From positions 61,421,947-61,485,946 of the forward strand of contig NC_135783.1 in assembly GCF_051106095.1 (NCBI RefSeq): a DNA stretch of 64,000 nt. The letters run 5' to 3'. The position numbers and the translations under genes were made by a program. The notes under the pieces were generated by a model. That model saw only the letters and a program-made list of their open reading frames with translations, made no database searches and was not told the DNA's origin. Shown in pieces: positions 39,621 to 53,278 of the stretch (its first letter is position 1; every line of letters starts with the position of its first letter). This stretch comes from Pogona vitticeps (taxonomy: Eukaryota; Chordata; Lepidosauria; Squamata; Agamidae).

Positions 39621-42044
39621 CACGTCTCAGCTTGTGGGGAAATTAGCGTAGGAGGGAGTCTTTTTTTAAGGGAATGGGAGGAAGGCTGGGTAGAATGGCC
39701 CCGGCTCCTCATTTCTCTAATGAACTGATTCACGGGGCGCTGAGCTCGGAAAGGAGGCCCTTCTTTTCTGTACTCGCGTACTTCGATACCATATAGGGTG
39801 TTGCAGATATTTCAGTTAATCTCTCTCTCTACGGGGAATAATAGTTTAGTTCCCCTCTGTTTAATATCCGTGTACTGGAACCGGGAATCAAATACTTAAT
39901 TTCCAATTCATTACCTTTTTTTTTTTTGTAAACTTTTCTGCTTTGTTTTGTCTAAACAGTTTAAATGACTTGATCTTCAGATTTCTGTAATATAAAGACA
40001 AGCCTACATTTTTTGAATGTTGGTTTCTTTGGATTTTTCCTCTTGAACCATGTCTGCTGATAGGTATAATAGCAACACGTAAATGCTTGGTCATATGTGG
40101 TGAAATGCAATTGTTAGTGCCAGCTACAGTAGAACTGTTGATGAATGTGATTTACAGAGGCGTTGATTTCAGAAGTGCTATTCATTCATTAGATCATAAA
40201 AAATCTTAATGGAGCATTGTGGTAATTCAAAGGCAAGGAGAGGTGATACTTTTATTGGACCACTAAAAATTTGAACAAACAGCTCACTTTCAACATAAAT
40301 CCATCTTCCTCAGGCTGTATTTCAAAATGTTTATTTATTTATTTATTTATTGAATTTATATGCCGCCCACTCTACCCAGAGGTTATAAATGTTATAAACA
40401 AAGCATATATATGAGAGTCCCAAAAATTTCTGGCAGCTGCCTATGCCTGTTTGGTTCTCAAAAGCGAAATCAAAAAGCATGCCTGCCAAACAGAATTGGG
40501 GGTGAGTTTTCAAATTCTACCCCTGTTAGTCATAGTTTGGATTTCACCTCCCAGTTTTTTGAACAAAAGTCCACCAAACAATTCATTAGATTTACTCTAG
40601 CTGAGACTAACAATTGAATTGAGTACTTAAATTCTTCATCTGTATGTTTACTGTACTGTTTAATCTGTTCTGTGATCACTCATGGTAGTTTATTAGGTAG
40701 GCAACATTTCAGATGGTGTATGCTTTGTAGTTATATGCCTTTGATAAAGTTTGTGCTTGATCAAATAATAACAATGAATGTCAAATTCAAAAACTACTCC
40801 GTTAACCAACATACTAAACATTATTTAAACAATTTGCATATTTGATTTCAGTTCAAGCGGTAAATGTGGTCACAACATCACCAAACATTTACTGTACTGA
40901 ATTATTTGTTACACTGTATTAGAAGAACAGGGCAGCATTAAAACTGCTGGTTGTTTAGCATGATTTTGCAGTTGGCCATGAGTTTCAAAAAATTGGCATT
41001 GATAATAGCCTTAGATTTCTTTAAGAACCTAGGGTGTGTGGTCAAAGTGATGATTAAAAGTAGGAGTCTAGGGGTTTTATAAATGAATGTGTTCATGGAA
41101 GTTATTCTAAACATTAGATGTTAGCATAGCTAAGAGATATATCATCTGGGCGTTTGTGGTTGATGTTTGTAAAGTTTAGCATAAAGTCTACCATTCTATG
41201 GTTTAAGAACATGTGTAATCTGAGAGAAGGTTAACAGATGTGGGCTAGAAATTAAGTATTGATCTGCTTTAGAACTGAGTAGACAAAGTCTAAACAGTGG
41301 ACCAGTAAGGCTGATGTACTGTGGCCACGTTGGAGAGGTGAACAATTACACATGGGTTAGTGATTTAGGATTCCATTTTCTCTTAGTGAAGCATAACATT
41401 TACTCCCAGCTTTTTAGACAGTTTGCAATTGTAAGCAGAGGAAGAGGTGTGTAAGTGTATTAGCTTCTGAAATTGTAAAAGGCTCATTAACATGGGATGC
41501 TAGACCTTAAAGTAAACTTGAAGTGCTGTATGTGAACAGAACTACAATGGGAAAACTAGGAAATTCAGCGAATCTGTTATTTTAATTACTTTTAAAGTAG
41601 TTATTTTATACTGACGTATCAGATCCATTGACTAAAGTTTGTACTGCAGTTTCTTGGTTGCTGTTGTAATTTATAGGGTGCAAAAGTAGGTGACCACTAA
41701 ATGTTAAATTTGTGTCTTTTTATTTATAAAATATAACGTTGAATGGTGGTATGTTAGATTCATCTCTTGGCCAGTTTCTCTTTCACTCTCCCTCCTCTTA
41801 TGCAGTCACTTTCTCCTTTCTGTTCCCTCAGTTTTGACTATTGTTTTCATAAATATGTGCATATTATATCTTAAAGATATATTGTAGGATGATCCACTGG
41901 TATTCAGTTGGAACTGGGAAAATAAGAAGGAGAATAGGAAAAGGGTCAGCCTACTGGTCTGTGGTTTTCAATGACCTGTACAAAGCTGAAACATCATACT
42001 TTTTTATTACATTGATTTTTTTCCTACCCTTCTTTCAAAAGCAC
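39621..42044. other. intron 1 DNA, mostly unassigned
   Basis: 40329-40385 ((TTTA)n, then ATTTATATGCCGCCCACTCT) is a minus-strand L2-type 3' end. 40240-40325 (GAGGTGATACTTTTATTGGA CCACT ... CTTCCTCAGGCTG) looks like a fragment of a widespread reptile repeat that I cannot name. The rest is AT-rich with no feature seen. Confidence 0.5.
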
Positions 42045-42207
42045 AAGTTGGCACATATACCCTCCATTTATCCCTGTAGTAGCCCTGTGAGAAAGGCTAG
42101 ACTGAAAGGCAATGTCTAGTTTGCTTCATGGCAGAAGGAGAATTGAAATTGTGGTCTTCAGGTCCTAGTCTGGGCAGTCCAACTGCTAGACTCCACTGGC
42201 TTCTCAA
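42045..42207 (-). repeat. tRNA-derived SINE
   Basis: Read on the minus strand: GTTGAGAAGCCAGTGGAGTC TAGCAGTTGG (A-box region), CAGGACCTGAAGACC and TTCAATTCTCC (B-box region), CAAACTAGACATTGCC, CCTTTCTCACAGGGCTAC. This is a common squamate SINE layout. Confidence 0.65.
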
Positions 42208-44557
42208 CTGTGGAATCATAAGGAAAGTTTGGGAAATTGGTGGCCCACATGGTGGTCATGTATTGTGAAAGTGAGGTCCTTTATGTGCCTCAGTGGGTGG
42301 AAGGTGTAACCAGAGATGAACTGAGGCTATCCATAGGTGTAGTTATTTTGAATATTTATTTAAATCATAGCAGATAAATAGTGGAGAAAATTCACAAAAT
42401 GAAGGCACAGTATAAAGTAAATCAAAGGAAATCAATGAATTTCTAAAACAATACAATGCAGTTAGGAGATAAAAAGCAGAACAACCTGTATTAAAGTATC
42501 AGAGATATTATAATTATACAAAATTAGCCACACTTAGACCTTAAACACTATATTTGCTTGTAATCTTCCACCAGCCGTCTAGTTGAGGCCCACTATTTTC
42601 AGTGGCCTTTGGCCTAAAACTTGAGAAAAAAAGACATACAACTACCTATCCAAGGATCAGGTTCCTGAAGACTCAGGAATGTAGGATAACTGATCTAGGT
42701 GAATCAAGATGGGAAAATCAGAAGGAAAAATGTAAACAAAAACAGTAAAATCATTCTCTCTCTCTCTCTCTGTGGTGTAGAATCACTCAGGAGTAGACAC
42801 TCCTAGTTTTCCCACATTCTGTTTGGCTTCCTTACCTTCAGCTCTAAAATTCTGTGTTGGTAAATGGCAAACTGGGAGACAAAGTGCATTGTACCATCTT
42901 TCTTTATTCCCAGAAACGAAATCATTCCTTTGCCCTGCAGCACATACGCCCTGTGACCATATCATCTTATCATGGTACACTCTGGGCCTGTAGCCACTGA
43001 AAGTATCCAACCTTGTAGTTTGTCCAAAGCCTTGTTGTCACAGAATATATCTGTCTTTTCTTTTTTGCTCATTTTTTTCATGCAAAAGTCTGGGCTGGAA
43101 AAAAGGCTCTTCAGCCCTTTTTGCCAGCGGGAAACAATCATGCTGTTTATGAAGCAACCCAAAGATTTCCTCGATCCCATTCACCAGTCAGTTACGTAGT
43201 CTATAGGCCATGTCTCTGTAACCCAGTACAGCCCATATGTCCACAAGCCTTTTGCCTAGTGTACTGTTATACCTAAATGTTGGACCTGATTATCAGTTTG
43301 TAGCTCTTCTATCCCTGACCATCAGCCATGCTGACCACAGTTTATGGAAACTGAGGTCCAGCCATAGATTCCCCACCATTGCCATCTAGATTTGAAACAA
43401 AGCTCAGTATTCTTACCCAAGTATTATTTAAACTTGTGTTGATCTATACTCAGAATTCAAAGTCATGCCATATTTCTTTTCTAAGAGAAATGCTAGTTTC
43501 TCATTCACATGGCCATGCTTCCAAAGCGTAGCATGGATCCTGAAGTCAGCTTGATTTCATTGCTTTTCATTACTGGTTTAAAGCTTTGGCTGCTGACAAT
43601 GCTTGTAAACAAGGTGGATAAAAATCTCATTTTAAAAATTTAAGTTATGGCTTATGTCAATTTGATTTAAATCAAACCCACTCTGCTTTTAAATTCTGAG
43701 TACTAACTACGCTATACTACACTTACCTATATGGAAGAAAAGAAACACTTCTTCTTGATATGTTCATCAAAAATAAACGAGATCGATGTCCTTATTTTAA
43801 AAATTTATATCTGCCTTTCTTTTTAAAAGGGTATCAAGGTGGCTAACAGAAAATTCAGATTAAAATGAATGCAGTGAAATGTAAGATATTAAAAACTCCA
43901 TAGGTTTCACTGTGTTTCAATGTCCATTAGTCTGTCAATTGCCTTGTTTCATTGTTACGTAGTCCCAGTGAAATGTTGAATATGATGGGTTCTGGGTGTT
44001 ACAAAGTACTGTACATGTGGTAATGTATAGTGGGCGCTTCCCATCTTCTCCTTTCCATGTACCCCACACCTCTTTAGGTCTGCTGTAGAATGTCCTCCAG
44101 CCATTCAGAGCAGGATAGGGATATTAGGAGCGACAAAACTCTACAGGAGTTTATGGTTTAGATTGAGGCAATGCTTTTTGGGTTACTTTCAGGGGATGCT
44201 TCGACTCATGGAAATGGGCAGGGGAGTTAATTTTTTTGTAACCACCCTATCAACCTGTTGCCTCTCGTGGACTCCAAGATTCTTCAGAGGCTTTGGGAGC
44301 TCTTCAGAGTAAAGTTGTAGATGGTGAAACAGGCTGTGTGGGATCATAAATTATTTCTTCCTCATCAGCTACAACAATCCCTCTGCTTGACCAAATACAC
44401 TTGTGGATTGAAAGAACTCTTCTGTGACATGATCTGGTAGGTTGTCCATCAACCACTGTGTAACATAAGCCAATCCTTTGCCTGAAATCCTCTTGCATTG
44501 TTATGCAAAAGTCATAACTTTTGGAGGTGAATTGCCTCATTTTAAGAAATTAATGTA
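42208..44557. other. intron 1 DNA, mostly unassigned
   Basis: 43610-43690 (AATTTGATTTAAATCAAACC) resembles 62555-62575 and may be an old MITE. A CT run lies at 42754-42770. A minus-strand frame at 44304-44540 (78 codons) has no known domain. No exon recognised. Confidence 0.4.
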
Positions 44558-44704
44558 CAGTAGTTTCTATGGACAGAAAAGAGCAGATATGGATTAAATG
44601 GTTTTCAATGCATTCCTATGGGAAATGCAGATTCAACATAAGAACTTTTCAACTTGAGAACCACCTTCCAATACGGATTAAGTTCTTAAGTAGAGACCCC
44701 ACTG
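44558..44704. mobile_element. Tigger-like MITE, divergent family
   Basis: TA flanks at 44556-44557 and 44705-44706. The right end, inverted, reads CAGTGGGGTCTCTACTTAAG AACTTAATCCG; the left end CAGTAGTTTCTA is decayed. The interior has TTCCTATGGGAAATGCAGAT and GAACCACCTTCC. It differs from the family at 5373/35133/63311 but shares the CAGTGG...CTTAATCCG terminal plan. Confidence 0.65.
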
Positions 44705-44706
44705 TA

Positions 44707-45789
44707 GTCATTCTCTGTTGCATACAGAGTTGCACAACTTGGTGTACAACAGATAATGCCTATGAAGATTTTTAACTTGATGCAATTTGCCTCCAAAATG
44801 TATACTTTTTGCATAGCAGCAAACGTGATTTCAGCCATTGTTAGGGTCATTGTCTTCAGTGGAAGAAAGAGCAAAAGATTACACTGCTTTTTAAACTGTC
44901 ATTTATTTATTGAAAATCAAGGACATGATTGCCTAACTGAAGTCTCTAGCAGGATGTTGCTCTACATGTGATGCTCAGTCTTCAGCCATGCATGCTTCCG
45001 AAGCATATTATGGATACTATAATAAACAAATGATGTGCTAGAAATATACATGGGGTGGTTCTTCCTGAGCTTTCCACAAACTGGAATAATGTCCCTTAAC
45101 TGAATGGATAGTTCTCGCTAAATGAGATGCTAAAAATACTTAACTGGGCAAGTTGCAAGCTGGAGTACTTTTTTGTCTGTGTGCATAAAAAGTAGACTAC
45201 TTAATTAACTGAAGATGAATAACTAGCCATTGCTGCTACATACCGGTGACTTATATAGCTCCTCTATATGGATACTTGCCAGGCAGGTGAACAGTGGCTT
45301 ATTGAATGTCTTGGCAGTTTTCCAGTGACCTGCAAAAATGGTTGAATTATTCCCCCTTCCTTCTTCAGTTGCTTTTCAATAATAGTTTAAAACATTGGCA
45401 TGACTTGAGGAAAAAACTCATCTAAATGAAGCTGCTAAATTAAATTATAGTTAAAGCACCCTGAACAGCTCTGTACAGTTTGATATGTACATATGTATAT
45501 GTCCCTTAACATGTTTATGCTTTTGTGAAATATTTTAACCCAAATTTTTGTTTTGTTAGTTACTTGCACAGTTTTGCATCTGTATCTGTCTTATAACATT
45601 GAAATAAATGTTTAGCAGTAGTCTTTTTCATTTTTGACTAGTATTGTTATTGTCACTTATAACAAGTAACTCTATATCTAAAAGCTATTCAGGAAAAAGT
45701 GTGAGTGTATCATCAATGGGCAATCCACTGTTCTATTCAAAAGCCTTTATCAAGAGCTTTTGCTGCTTAGAGTGGTTTCAAGGGCTTTT
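44707..45789. other. intron 1 DNA, unassigned
   Basis: No feature recognised. Confidence 0.4.
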
Positions 45790-46020
45790 AATAGTAATAA
45801 TTATGTGCTGTTGAGTTGATTCTGACTCAGGGTGGCCTATTCCAGGATTTTCTAGATACAGAGTACTCAGCAGTAGCTTACAAGTCCTACCTTCTGGGAG
45901 CACTCTACGACCATTTAGCTTGTGTAAAACCACACAGCCCATCTCTTTTCCTACTCGGCACAACCCCTAACTCCACAGCCAGGTGTGCCAGAGGTCCGGC
46001 CAGTTTTGAAGGCCATTTCA
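45790..46020 (-). repeat. SINE family A
   Basis: Reversed tail TATGTGCTGTTGAGTTGATT CTGAC, then GGATTTTCTAGATACAGAGT ACTCAGCAGTAG, then CTTCTGGGAGCACTCTACGA and a remnant of the head. Order matches 19045-19285. Confidence 0.7.
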
Positions 46021-48199
46021 TACAAGTTATTATTACACTATTGGTTGCCTTTATTGACTACTTATAGTTGGAGCTATTAAAAATACCTGTAGTAATGCTT
46101 TCTTGCCATTTGTTAGTCCAGAGAAGAGGAATTCTGATTTATGCTGTTGAGAAAACTAGAGTCATAACTAATCAGGGGTACATGTGTCTATATTCTGAAG
46201 AACATCTGTAATTTCAAAAGCCACTATTTTGTGCCTAAATATTATTATTATGGTTTAAGAGAAACAACATGAAAGAAGTGCTGGGATAAGGGTTAGATAA
46301 AATCATTTGAATACTATATGATCCACAGGCAATAGCTTCGTTATAAATCAAAGGCCCAAATCCCGTTGCTTAGCATATATCAGATTGTAACTTCTGTTCC
46401 ATTCCTCCCTGGAAAACAAAGAGTCCCTGCCACAGTTTTTGTGAGTTCACTCATACACTAATATGGTGCATGACTGCCTCCTGAGAATCATGGTAGGGAT
46501 GGTTTGTGTACCAAGGAGGAACCAACCAAGAGTTACAGTTTATCTTACAGTAAGCAACATAATTTTGGCCAAAATGTCATAAATAATGAGCAAGCTTTTA
46601 GGTTTTGCAGCACTCTTCATAAGTCTGGATATTAAGTGGGGAGGGAAGGCAGGAAGAGAATATCTGGTTTGATATTGTCACTGCAGACTCCAAATCCAGT
46701 CACATTTTAAGGAAATGGCAGACCTAATTGGATTACATTCTGTTTAATATTGTGTAGGTTTCATGGTACATTTTGGACTGCTGAGGCAAAGAAGCATATA
46801 ACTTGCTCTTCAGACCTTCAAAATATAAAATCTAGCTAGAATGTGGGTGTCTCCAAGCCTTCAAATTAAATGAAATACATAGATTCCTTTGCCAAGGCAG
46901 GAGTGTAAGAACAGCCATGTTTGATCAAACAGCAGAAGAAGCAACAAAGGAACCATGTCAGAACTTGTTCCTTTACTGACTTGTGGCATCTTTTTTTAAA
47001 AAAAATACTTTATGTAAATCATTTTGAACTGTGTTTATACAATAGTTTTGATATTGAATACATTTTTTTATATAGCAGTATTGTATTTTAAGTGCCTTCA
47101 CATCCATCTTCGTTTTACTCTTGGACCTTCCTTGGAAAAAAGTAGAGTGTAAATAAAATAAATGAATGCAGAAAACAAGACATGAGCCCATATTTAAAGA
47201 GAAACATGGTACTTTTACATTAACAAAGCTGGAGATGAATTTTAGATGATATAAGGATTAACTGAACAGTGAAAATGGTGAACTCAATAGTATATTGCCA
47301 TACACATTGATCAGAATCCTCTTTGATTCATGCCAACATAAGTAGGCAATCACTCATGTGCTGTCCTTCATGTTCTTCCTCAGTTCAAGAACATAGTTGT
47401 CATGGTGCAGAAACAAGAGAAGAGGAGAAAGGAGCTTTATAATGACTCTTATGTTTGTTTTCCCGAGAAAGTTTATGCTATGTAGGTGAATGTAGTCACA
47501 CTTAAAAACCAATGAGAATGTGCTTGGAAATACTGCCATCACAAGGTCGAACTATAATTGACTAATTCTATGGACTGTCTTGCACACAAATGTTCATATA
47601 CTATGCAGTTCCTTGACTCTGAGTGAGAAAAACCTTGTCTTCTAATGCAATTCATTCCTCACAAAAGAAAAGAAAAACTGTTTTTTTCCCTTTTTTAAAA
47701 AAATTGACATTTGTCTGGGAGACAAAAAAGCCCCGTTTTTTCCATGCCCCTGGGCCTTTATATCTCTTCTTGTTTGATGAAGTTGTAAATGTTAAATAGT
47801 TTTTGTTAAGGACTGTTGTAAAAGTTAGAGCTGACGAAAACATACTTGCTCTATTTAAACAAATATCAATTATTTTGAAGTAGTTTTGTTTTAAAGACTC
47901 TACATGTTTTGCTGTTTCTACCTCTCAAATTATATATATATATATATAAATTCCAGTTAGTACAGTATTAGTATTTTGGTTCAATCATTAATCTGAACTG
48001 AAAATGCATTAAAGAATTCAAAAGAAGAATGACTTGGAAGGATAGCTATGAAGGAACTGGAAAAAACCCTTAAGAGTAACAATATGTCACTGAAGACCAA
48101 CGAAATTTCTCATTCATACCATGGTATTCCCGATTACTGCAGTGTGTACAGATGTGAAAGCTTGTAGTGAAGAAAGCTGAAGGAGTGCTTTACAGATAC
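46021..48199. other. intron 1 DNA, unassigned
   Basis: About 2.2 kb with no recognised feature beyond a (TA)n run at 47932-47948. If anything here is conserved regulatory DNA, it cannot be told by eye. Confidence 0.4.
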
Positions 48200-48512
48200 C
48201 ACGGGTAGACAGAAAGGCAAATAAAAGGGTGTTGGAACAAATCAAGCATGAGCTTTCTCTAGAAAAGGAAGTGCCTAAGCAGAGGCTCTCATACATTGAG
48301 CATATTATGAGAAGACTCAGTGGAAAAGACAATACTGGGAACAGTGTAAGGCAGAAGGAAAAGAGGAAGAGCAACTATATACAGTAATTGACTGACTCAA
48401 TGAAGGAAGCCATGACTTTTAGTTTGATGGACCTGAGCAGGGTAGTGACTGGTAGGACCTTTTTGGAGATCATTATTTCATGGGGCCTCTTCATGATATA
48501 TAACAATAACAA
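48200..48512 (+). mobile_element. RTE-clade LINE 3' end, second copy
   Basis: TATTGAGCATATTATGAGAA GACTCAGTGG (compare CGGGCACATTATGAGAAGAC at 20008) is followed by AGGCAGAAGGAAAAGAGGAA GAGC and a decayed tail GATATATAACAATAAC. It is more diverged than 19925-20236. Confidence 0.65.
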
Positions 48513-49324
48513 ACTAGCAGTTCACATTTCATGATTCTTAGTTGTTTGCCACAATTTTTTTGTAAGAATATTTGCTGCTGGTAAAGCAGTCCAGATTGGT
48601 TTAGCTGGAAGTACTTAACTACATAATAAGAGTTTGCTCTGTCTGTCTGTTCTGGAAGCTGTGGTTGTGGTCTGTGTTGTAGTTACAATCTTGCCACACG
48701 TGGTAAAATGTATTGTGTAAAAAGTAGTCATCTAGTATGATTTTTCATTAACATTATTTCAGCAGCCTCTTAAAGATAGATATTCTCTAGCATGCTAGTA
48801 TGTTGGCTACAAAATTGCTGAAGCACAAGCACTGAAAATTCTTTATGGCCTGGAACTGAACATTTAGTCATTCATGTTGTCATGAAAGTCCTCCTAACAC
48901 ATAGTTTTAAATGGTAGTTTTAACAAATTCAAAACTTTTTCCTGAGTTTCTCTAGCTGTTAGGGCACATACAAAATGAGTAGTTAATGATACTTGTTTGA
49001 AACTGTGATTACTAAAATGTTTTTCTCCCCAGTTCCGTTAGTAAAACATCTGGCTTCCTTTGGATGTTCTCTCTGGGTGACAGCTCGATGACAAAATAAT
49101 TGTTAAGAAAATACATTAATAACCTTCTGTGAGGGATGAGAACTGTGGTTAATATTGAGTAGATTATTTTAGTAGCAGTGTTATTTCAAGATGATATATT
49201 AATTGAAGCAACTAATATCCTTGTCAAAAGTATTCAGAGATACCCAGATTTCTGCTGTTTACATAAATCCATGTTCTTGTATTCTTCATAGAACCAAAAT
49301 ATTAGTCTCCTGTTTCTATGCATC
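48513..49324. other. intron 1 DNA, unassigned
   Basis: No feature recognised. Confidence 0.4.
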
Positions 49325-49500
49325 AATTTGAGGCAGTATTGTTGGATAATCAGCTAGCTGTGGTGACTATGAGGAGTGTAGTTCTCTTGCCAGAGCCTGG
49401 ATGGGTTACCTTGTTGAACTGAAGCTCCCACAATCTCACAACCAGCGTGGTCACCAGCTATGTAGCCTTGGGAATTCTGGGAGGTGTAGTTGAAATCCCC
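49325..49500. repeat. palindromic MITE family copy
   Basis: AGCTAGCTGTGGTGACTATG AGGAGTGTAGTTC is mirrored by GTGGTCACCAGCTATG ... GGAATTCTGGGAGGTGTAGT. Confidence 0.5.
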
Positions 49501-51188
49501 CCACCCCCAGTTCTGTATGTTGCCTTCATTCAAAATATAGTATTGACTCCAGTTTGGTTTTTGAGCTTGGGTGTTTTTTTTTTTTTTTGCAGTGATCCAG
49601 AGACTGTGATAAAAGAGACCAGTTCTTTTCAGGACAGAAATATGAGATGCATTTTCTCACATTGTGAAGACTACTAAGTCATTCATGGAGGCTGAGCAGT
49701 GAGAGGTGGTGAATATGTATTGCTTCAGCATGAGATTCCAGAATTAGGAATGTGCATTTATTTTTGTTTTTCTTCAAATTCCAGGATTCTCTGTTCTGGA
49801 AGTTCTAGCTGCTTACCTGGAGGGTGATTGAGCTGGAAGACCTCTGTATTTTAATTGTGTTTTAATCATTTTATCTTTTACTGTATTGTAATTGTTTTTC
49901 AAATGTGAGCCACCCAGAGACCTTTGGGTAGAGTGGGCAGCATATAAGTTGAATAAAATAAATAAATAAATAAATAAATGTTTGGGAAAGGAAGCTCTAG
50001 GGTAGCTCATGGCCTTCCAGCCCAGCCATCCTCCAGGTAAACACAAAATGTCTGTCTGACAGGTGGAACACCTGGAATGGAGAATTCTGGGATTTGGAGT
50101 TTTTTTTTTTTTTTTTTTAACCCATGAGTGCACATTCCTCCAGGAACATTGTTGTAGTTGAGTCTTGAACTGCCAGAATTGGGTTAGGTTCTGGATCTCT
50201 TGTCAGTTCTCCTGTGTTTGGGCTGAAATAGTGACAAGCTGTCAAACTGTGTATTGCAACAGGAAGTTTTCCAATTAGGAATTGCTTCAAATCTGGCTGT
50301 TTCATACATTTGACCCAGAACAGACAGGAATAGTTTAATGGCTCACAAAATAGCATTGTAGATGCTCTATCAGCTGTAATGTTACTATTTGTACTAGAGT
50401 AGTCAGTTTTCACTTTTTTGGAAGAATTGTCTTTCTAGATTTGGAAAGCTTTTTGTTATGTAGACTGCAAATTCCTACTGGGAAAAAAAGAATAAAAACA
50501 ACAGTTGGCATTTCCATAGCTTTCCTATATATGCCAAGCTCATTGTCCATCTATGCCAGAGTTTCTTACATGGTTGACAAGTTGGAGCTTTTAAGAAAAT
50601 GTTGTTAAATGTGGGCCAAAGCAGCATAGCTGGGAATTAGCTGGCACAGTTGACAGGTTCATTACCTTTGCTTTATTGATGAGGAGCTTAATTCAGAGTT
50701 GGATTTGTATCAGTGATGAATAATGGACTTGCAGAAAGCTTTTGAGCTTCCTTGCCAAAAATTTGCAAAAGCCAAGTTAGCCACAATAGAAAAAGAAAGT
50801 TATATTGTTTTGAAAGTTGTTTTATTTGCAAACTTTAGAAACATAGCAAAGTGGGTGCTTTCTTAAAGAACACACCCTAATTGCCTAGATCCACTCATCC
50901 ACATCATGTATTCAGACACATTCCACTCTTCTCCATTATGACATCTCATGTCCCTCTCGCCCGCCTAATTGCAATGATCTAGTTAGGCCCCTTAGATTGC
51001 ATAAAAGCTCACCTGCTGGCCAGTCTCATACTCTTTGCAAAAACTGATACTTGATTATCTGTGAGACACCATGCACCATACACTGTCGATCTCTGTTAGC
51101 TTTCTTCATTTTAGTCAGAGGGAAGACTGCCAAATGTCAAGATGATTTTTTCCCTGGTCTTTGTACTCACTCTTCCATTCAACAGGGC
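49501..51188. other. intron 1 DNA with an L2-type tail
   Basis: 49900-49980 (GTGAGCCACCCAGAGACC ... AGAGTGGGCAGCATATAAGT then (AAAT)n) is a plus-strand L2-type 3' end. Poly-T runs lie at 49568 and 50100-50118. The rest is unassigned; part may be the downstream portion of the hAT element. Confidence 0.5.
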
Positions 51189-51835
51189 CTACCTGTATCC
51201 TGTCCTTCTGTGTTGATCCTCCTCCTCCCACCAGTGTCCTGTCAGAGAGAAATAGGCATGTTTTGCACCTTGGCTGCTCCAGATGTCACTTATAAAATGT
51301 ATCACCTGTGCCGTGGCCAGCTGCTGCAGTGTCAGTTGCCTGATACCCCAATATAAACCTGGTACCACCTCTCTGAAGCTAAGGGTTGTTTGGGATGGCA
51401 ATTGGTAAGGGTTTTCCCAGAGACCTATGGAAACCAATGTTCTCCCCACAGTATCCACTTTATTTGCCAGCAGCAATGCCCTGCGCTGAGTCTTTAACTG
51501 CCTATGTAGAAAGGTGGCCCATGTCTAGCCCATGCTTTGAACACCTTCTTGCAGTGCATACAGTCAGTCATGCAAGCATCTGTTGTGCACTGTTGAAAAT
51601 GCTTCCAGATTATTGATTTGTAGATGGCTCTGGATTTTGACTGTATTTTCCTAAAAGGGGTTGTCAGCTTGTCATCACTGCTAGCTCTGATAGTTGGTGG
51701 GGCAAGTGCAGCTGGAGTGGCAGTGGTGATTTCAGTGTCACATGCTTCTGCAATAGTTCCCACCTGAGTCCTCTCAATCCCTTCCTTCCCTATGTCAGAT
51801 GTGTATGTACTTGAAAGGAAGTTCCTATCAGCCAC
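51189..51835 (-). mobile_element. hAT transposase remnants with BED zinc finger
   Basis: A minus-strand frame (51835-51494, 113 codons) starts at a Met. It ends with a BED-finger-like stretch: SIIWKHFQQC, then a C-x2-C pair (TDCMHCKKVFK). Further along, 51476-51189 carries PSQTTLSFREVVPGLY and then IHFISDIWSSQGAKHAYFS LTGHWW. This is the hAT signature around the first catalytic Asp (SDIWSS). Intervening parts of a normal hAT protein (about 600 residues) and the C-terminal dimerisation block are not seen. A dead DNA transposon is the best reading. A domesticated gene is unlikely because the frame is broken between the finger and the catalytic block. Terminal repeats were not found. Confidence 0.6.
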
Positions 51836-52314
51836 AATGCTGCTTTTTGCACAGGAGACGGTTGTTGGGACTGGGGACTTGGGGAAAACCTTTCATTGAA
51901 CATGAAGTGGTCACATCTTATGGATATGGAAGGCAATACCTGGTGTTTTTCATAAATCTCTTTCCCAACCATAAAAGCACAAGCACTGAGTGCCATAAAA
52001 GCACAAGCAATGGCAACCCCAATCAGGAGATTCTGAGTATCAGTCTGAGTATCAGTCTGAATGCTGATGCCATTCTTGTCTTTCTGTGGCACATCAGCTC
52101 TTTGCAAGAAAAGTGCCTTCTTCATCATCTTTTCTTTGTCCCTTGCCCTGGCTGTAATGGCTGGACTGCATCTAGATGTCACTGGAACATATCTGAAGTT
52201 CACTCCAAACTGTCCCACTTTGAACCAGAGACTTTTCTGCCACCTCCTTGGCAGAGACACCCACTCACTCTGTAGTGTTGCCTGCTGCTCTTTCATAGTG
52301 TCAGTGCTGAACAA
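51790..52314 (-). other. unexplained 174-codon open frame
   Basis: It lies just upstream of, and overlaps out of frame with, the hAT remnant. The translation has a hydrophobic segment near residues 95-114 (LLIGVAIACAFMALSACAFM) and a charged stretch around 57-66. Part of the DNA is made of short direct repeats (GAGTATCAGTCT twice near 52036-52059; CATAAAAGCACAAGCA twice near 51971-52012). That lowers the weight of the open frame. No family recognised. It may be chance, or an N-terminal part of the same element. Confidence 0.25.
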
Positions 52315-53266
52315 GGCAACTGGGTTACAGATTTTGTTTGGAGGCTCATAATAGCAGTTTTAGGCTGTCTTTTTCCTCTGTCCTCTCAGTAGAAGCTGCT
52401 GCAATGGGTACAGGCAGCATTCCTACAGCCTTCCCCAAGGGCCTACTTTTACTACACCCAATATGATATTGCCTGCAGACACTATGGAAATAGCATGTAA
52501 TTCTTCTGCAGCAGAACACAGATCCTTCCAATGAAAATCATACATGCACACCCACAGACTTTAAAATCTGTTAATATATCTGTCTCTATATAACAAAATG
52601 GTATTCCCCTCCAAAGGGCCCTAAATCTAATATAACATTTACCTGTTGATCTATAGCACATAAATCTATGAATGTACTAATTCTAAATTTTATTCCTGGC
52701 TATAATAAGTAAACAATATACAATGAAATGTAGAGAATGTAAATATAAGTTGAGGGTTTAGAAAAGGACACAGAGAAAACTGCTGCAGTGCAGACTTGCA
52801 TCAGAGCATATCCTAACAGGAACTGCTCAGGGGATTTTTAAGCAGCTATGCTTACATTTCAATTGGAAAAAAACTAAAGTGAAAATATACTTTCTTATGT
52901 ATGTGCCTGCTTCTAGATTTCATTGGTACAGACCTGTTTCGTTTACAGGTTTTGCTCACACCTGAACCCCTTCTTTTGGGAAACCAATGACAATCCCAGT
53001 CAGGAGATTCTGAGTTCTCTACCTAATCATGGTGCCAGATTATATTTAAGTTTCACTTTTCAAGAAATCCCTCCAGGATGCCTGAGAAATAGGTTTCACT
53101 TTCACTTCTTCCTGTAGCCTTTTGCTTTTTGTTCTATAAATGAGACTCTGAATATTAGAAATTATTGTTACAGATATTTGGAACTGTAAAATTCAGATTT
53201 GGATATATTCAGAACAGTCTGAATATAGCATTATTCAGTGAATTCTGAATAGTTCTGAAACCGAGT
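52315..53266. other. intron 1 DNA, unassigned
   Basis: No feature recognised. Confidence 0.4.
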
Positions 53267-53278
53267 TCACATCCCTAG

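Noticed and set aside
44304-44540. 78-codon minus-strand frame as a possible exon
   Set aside because: No recognised domain or clear splice sites; chance is enough.
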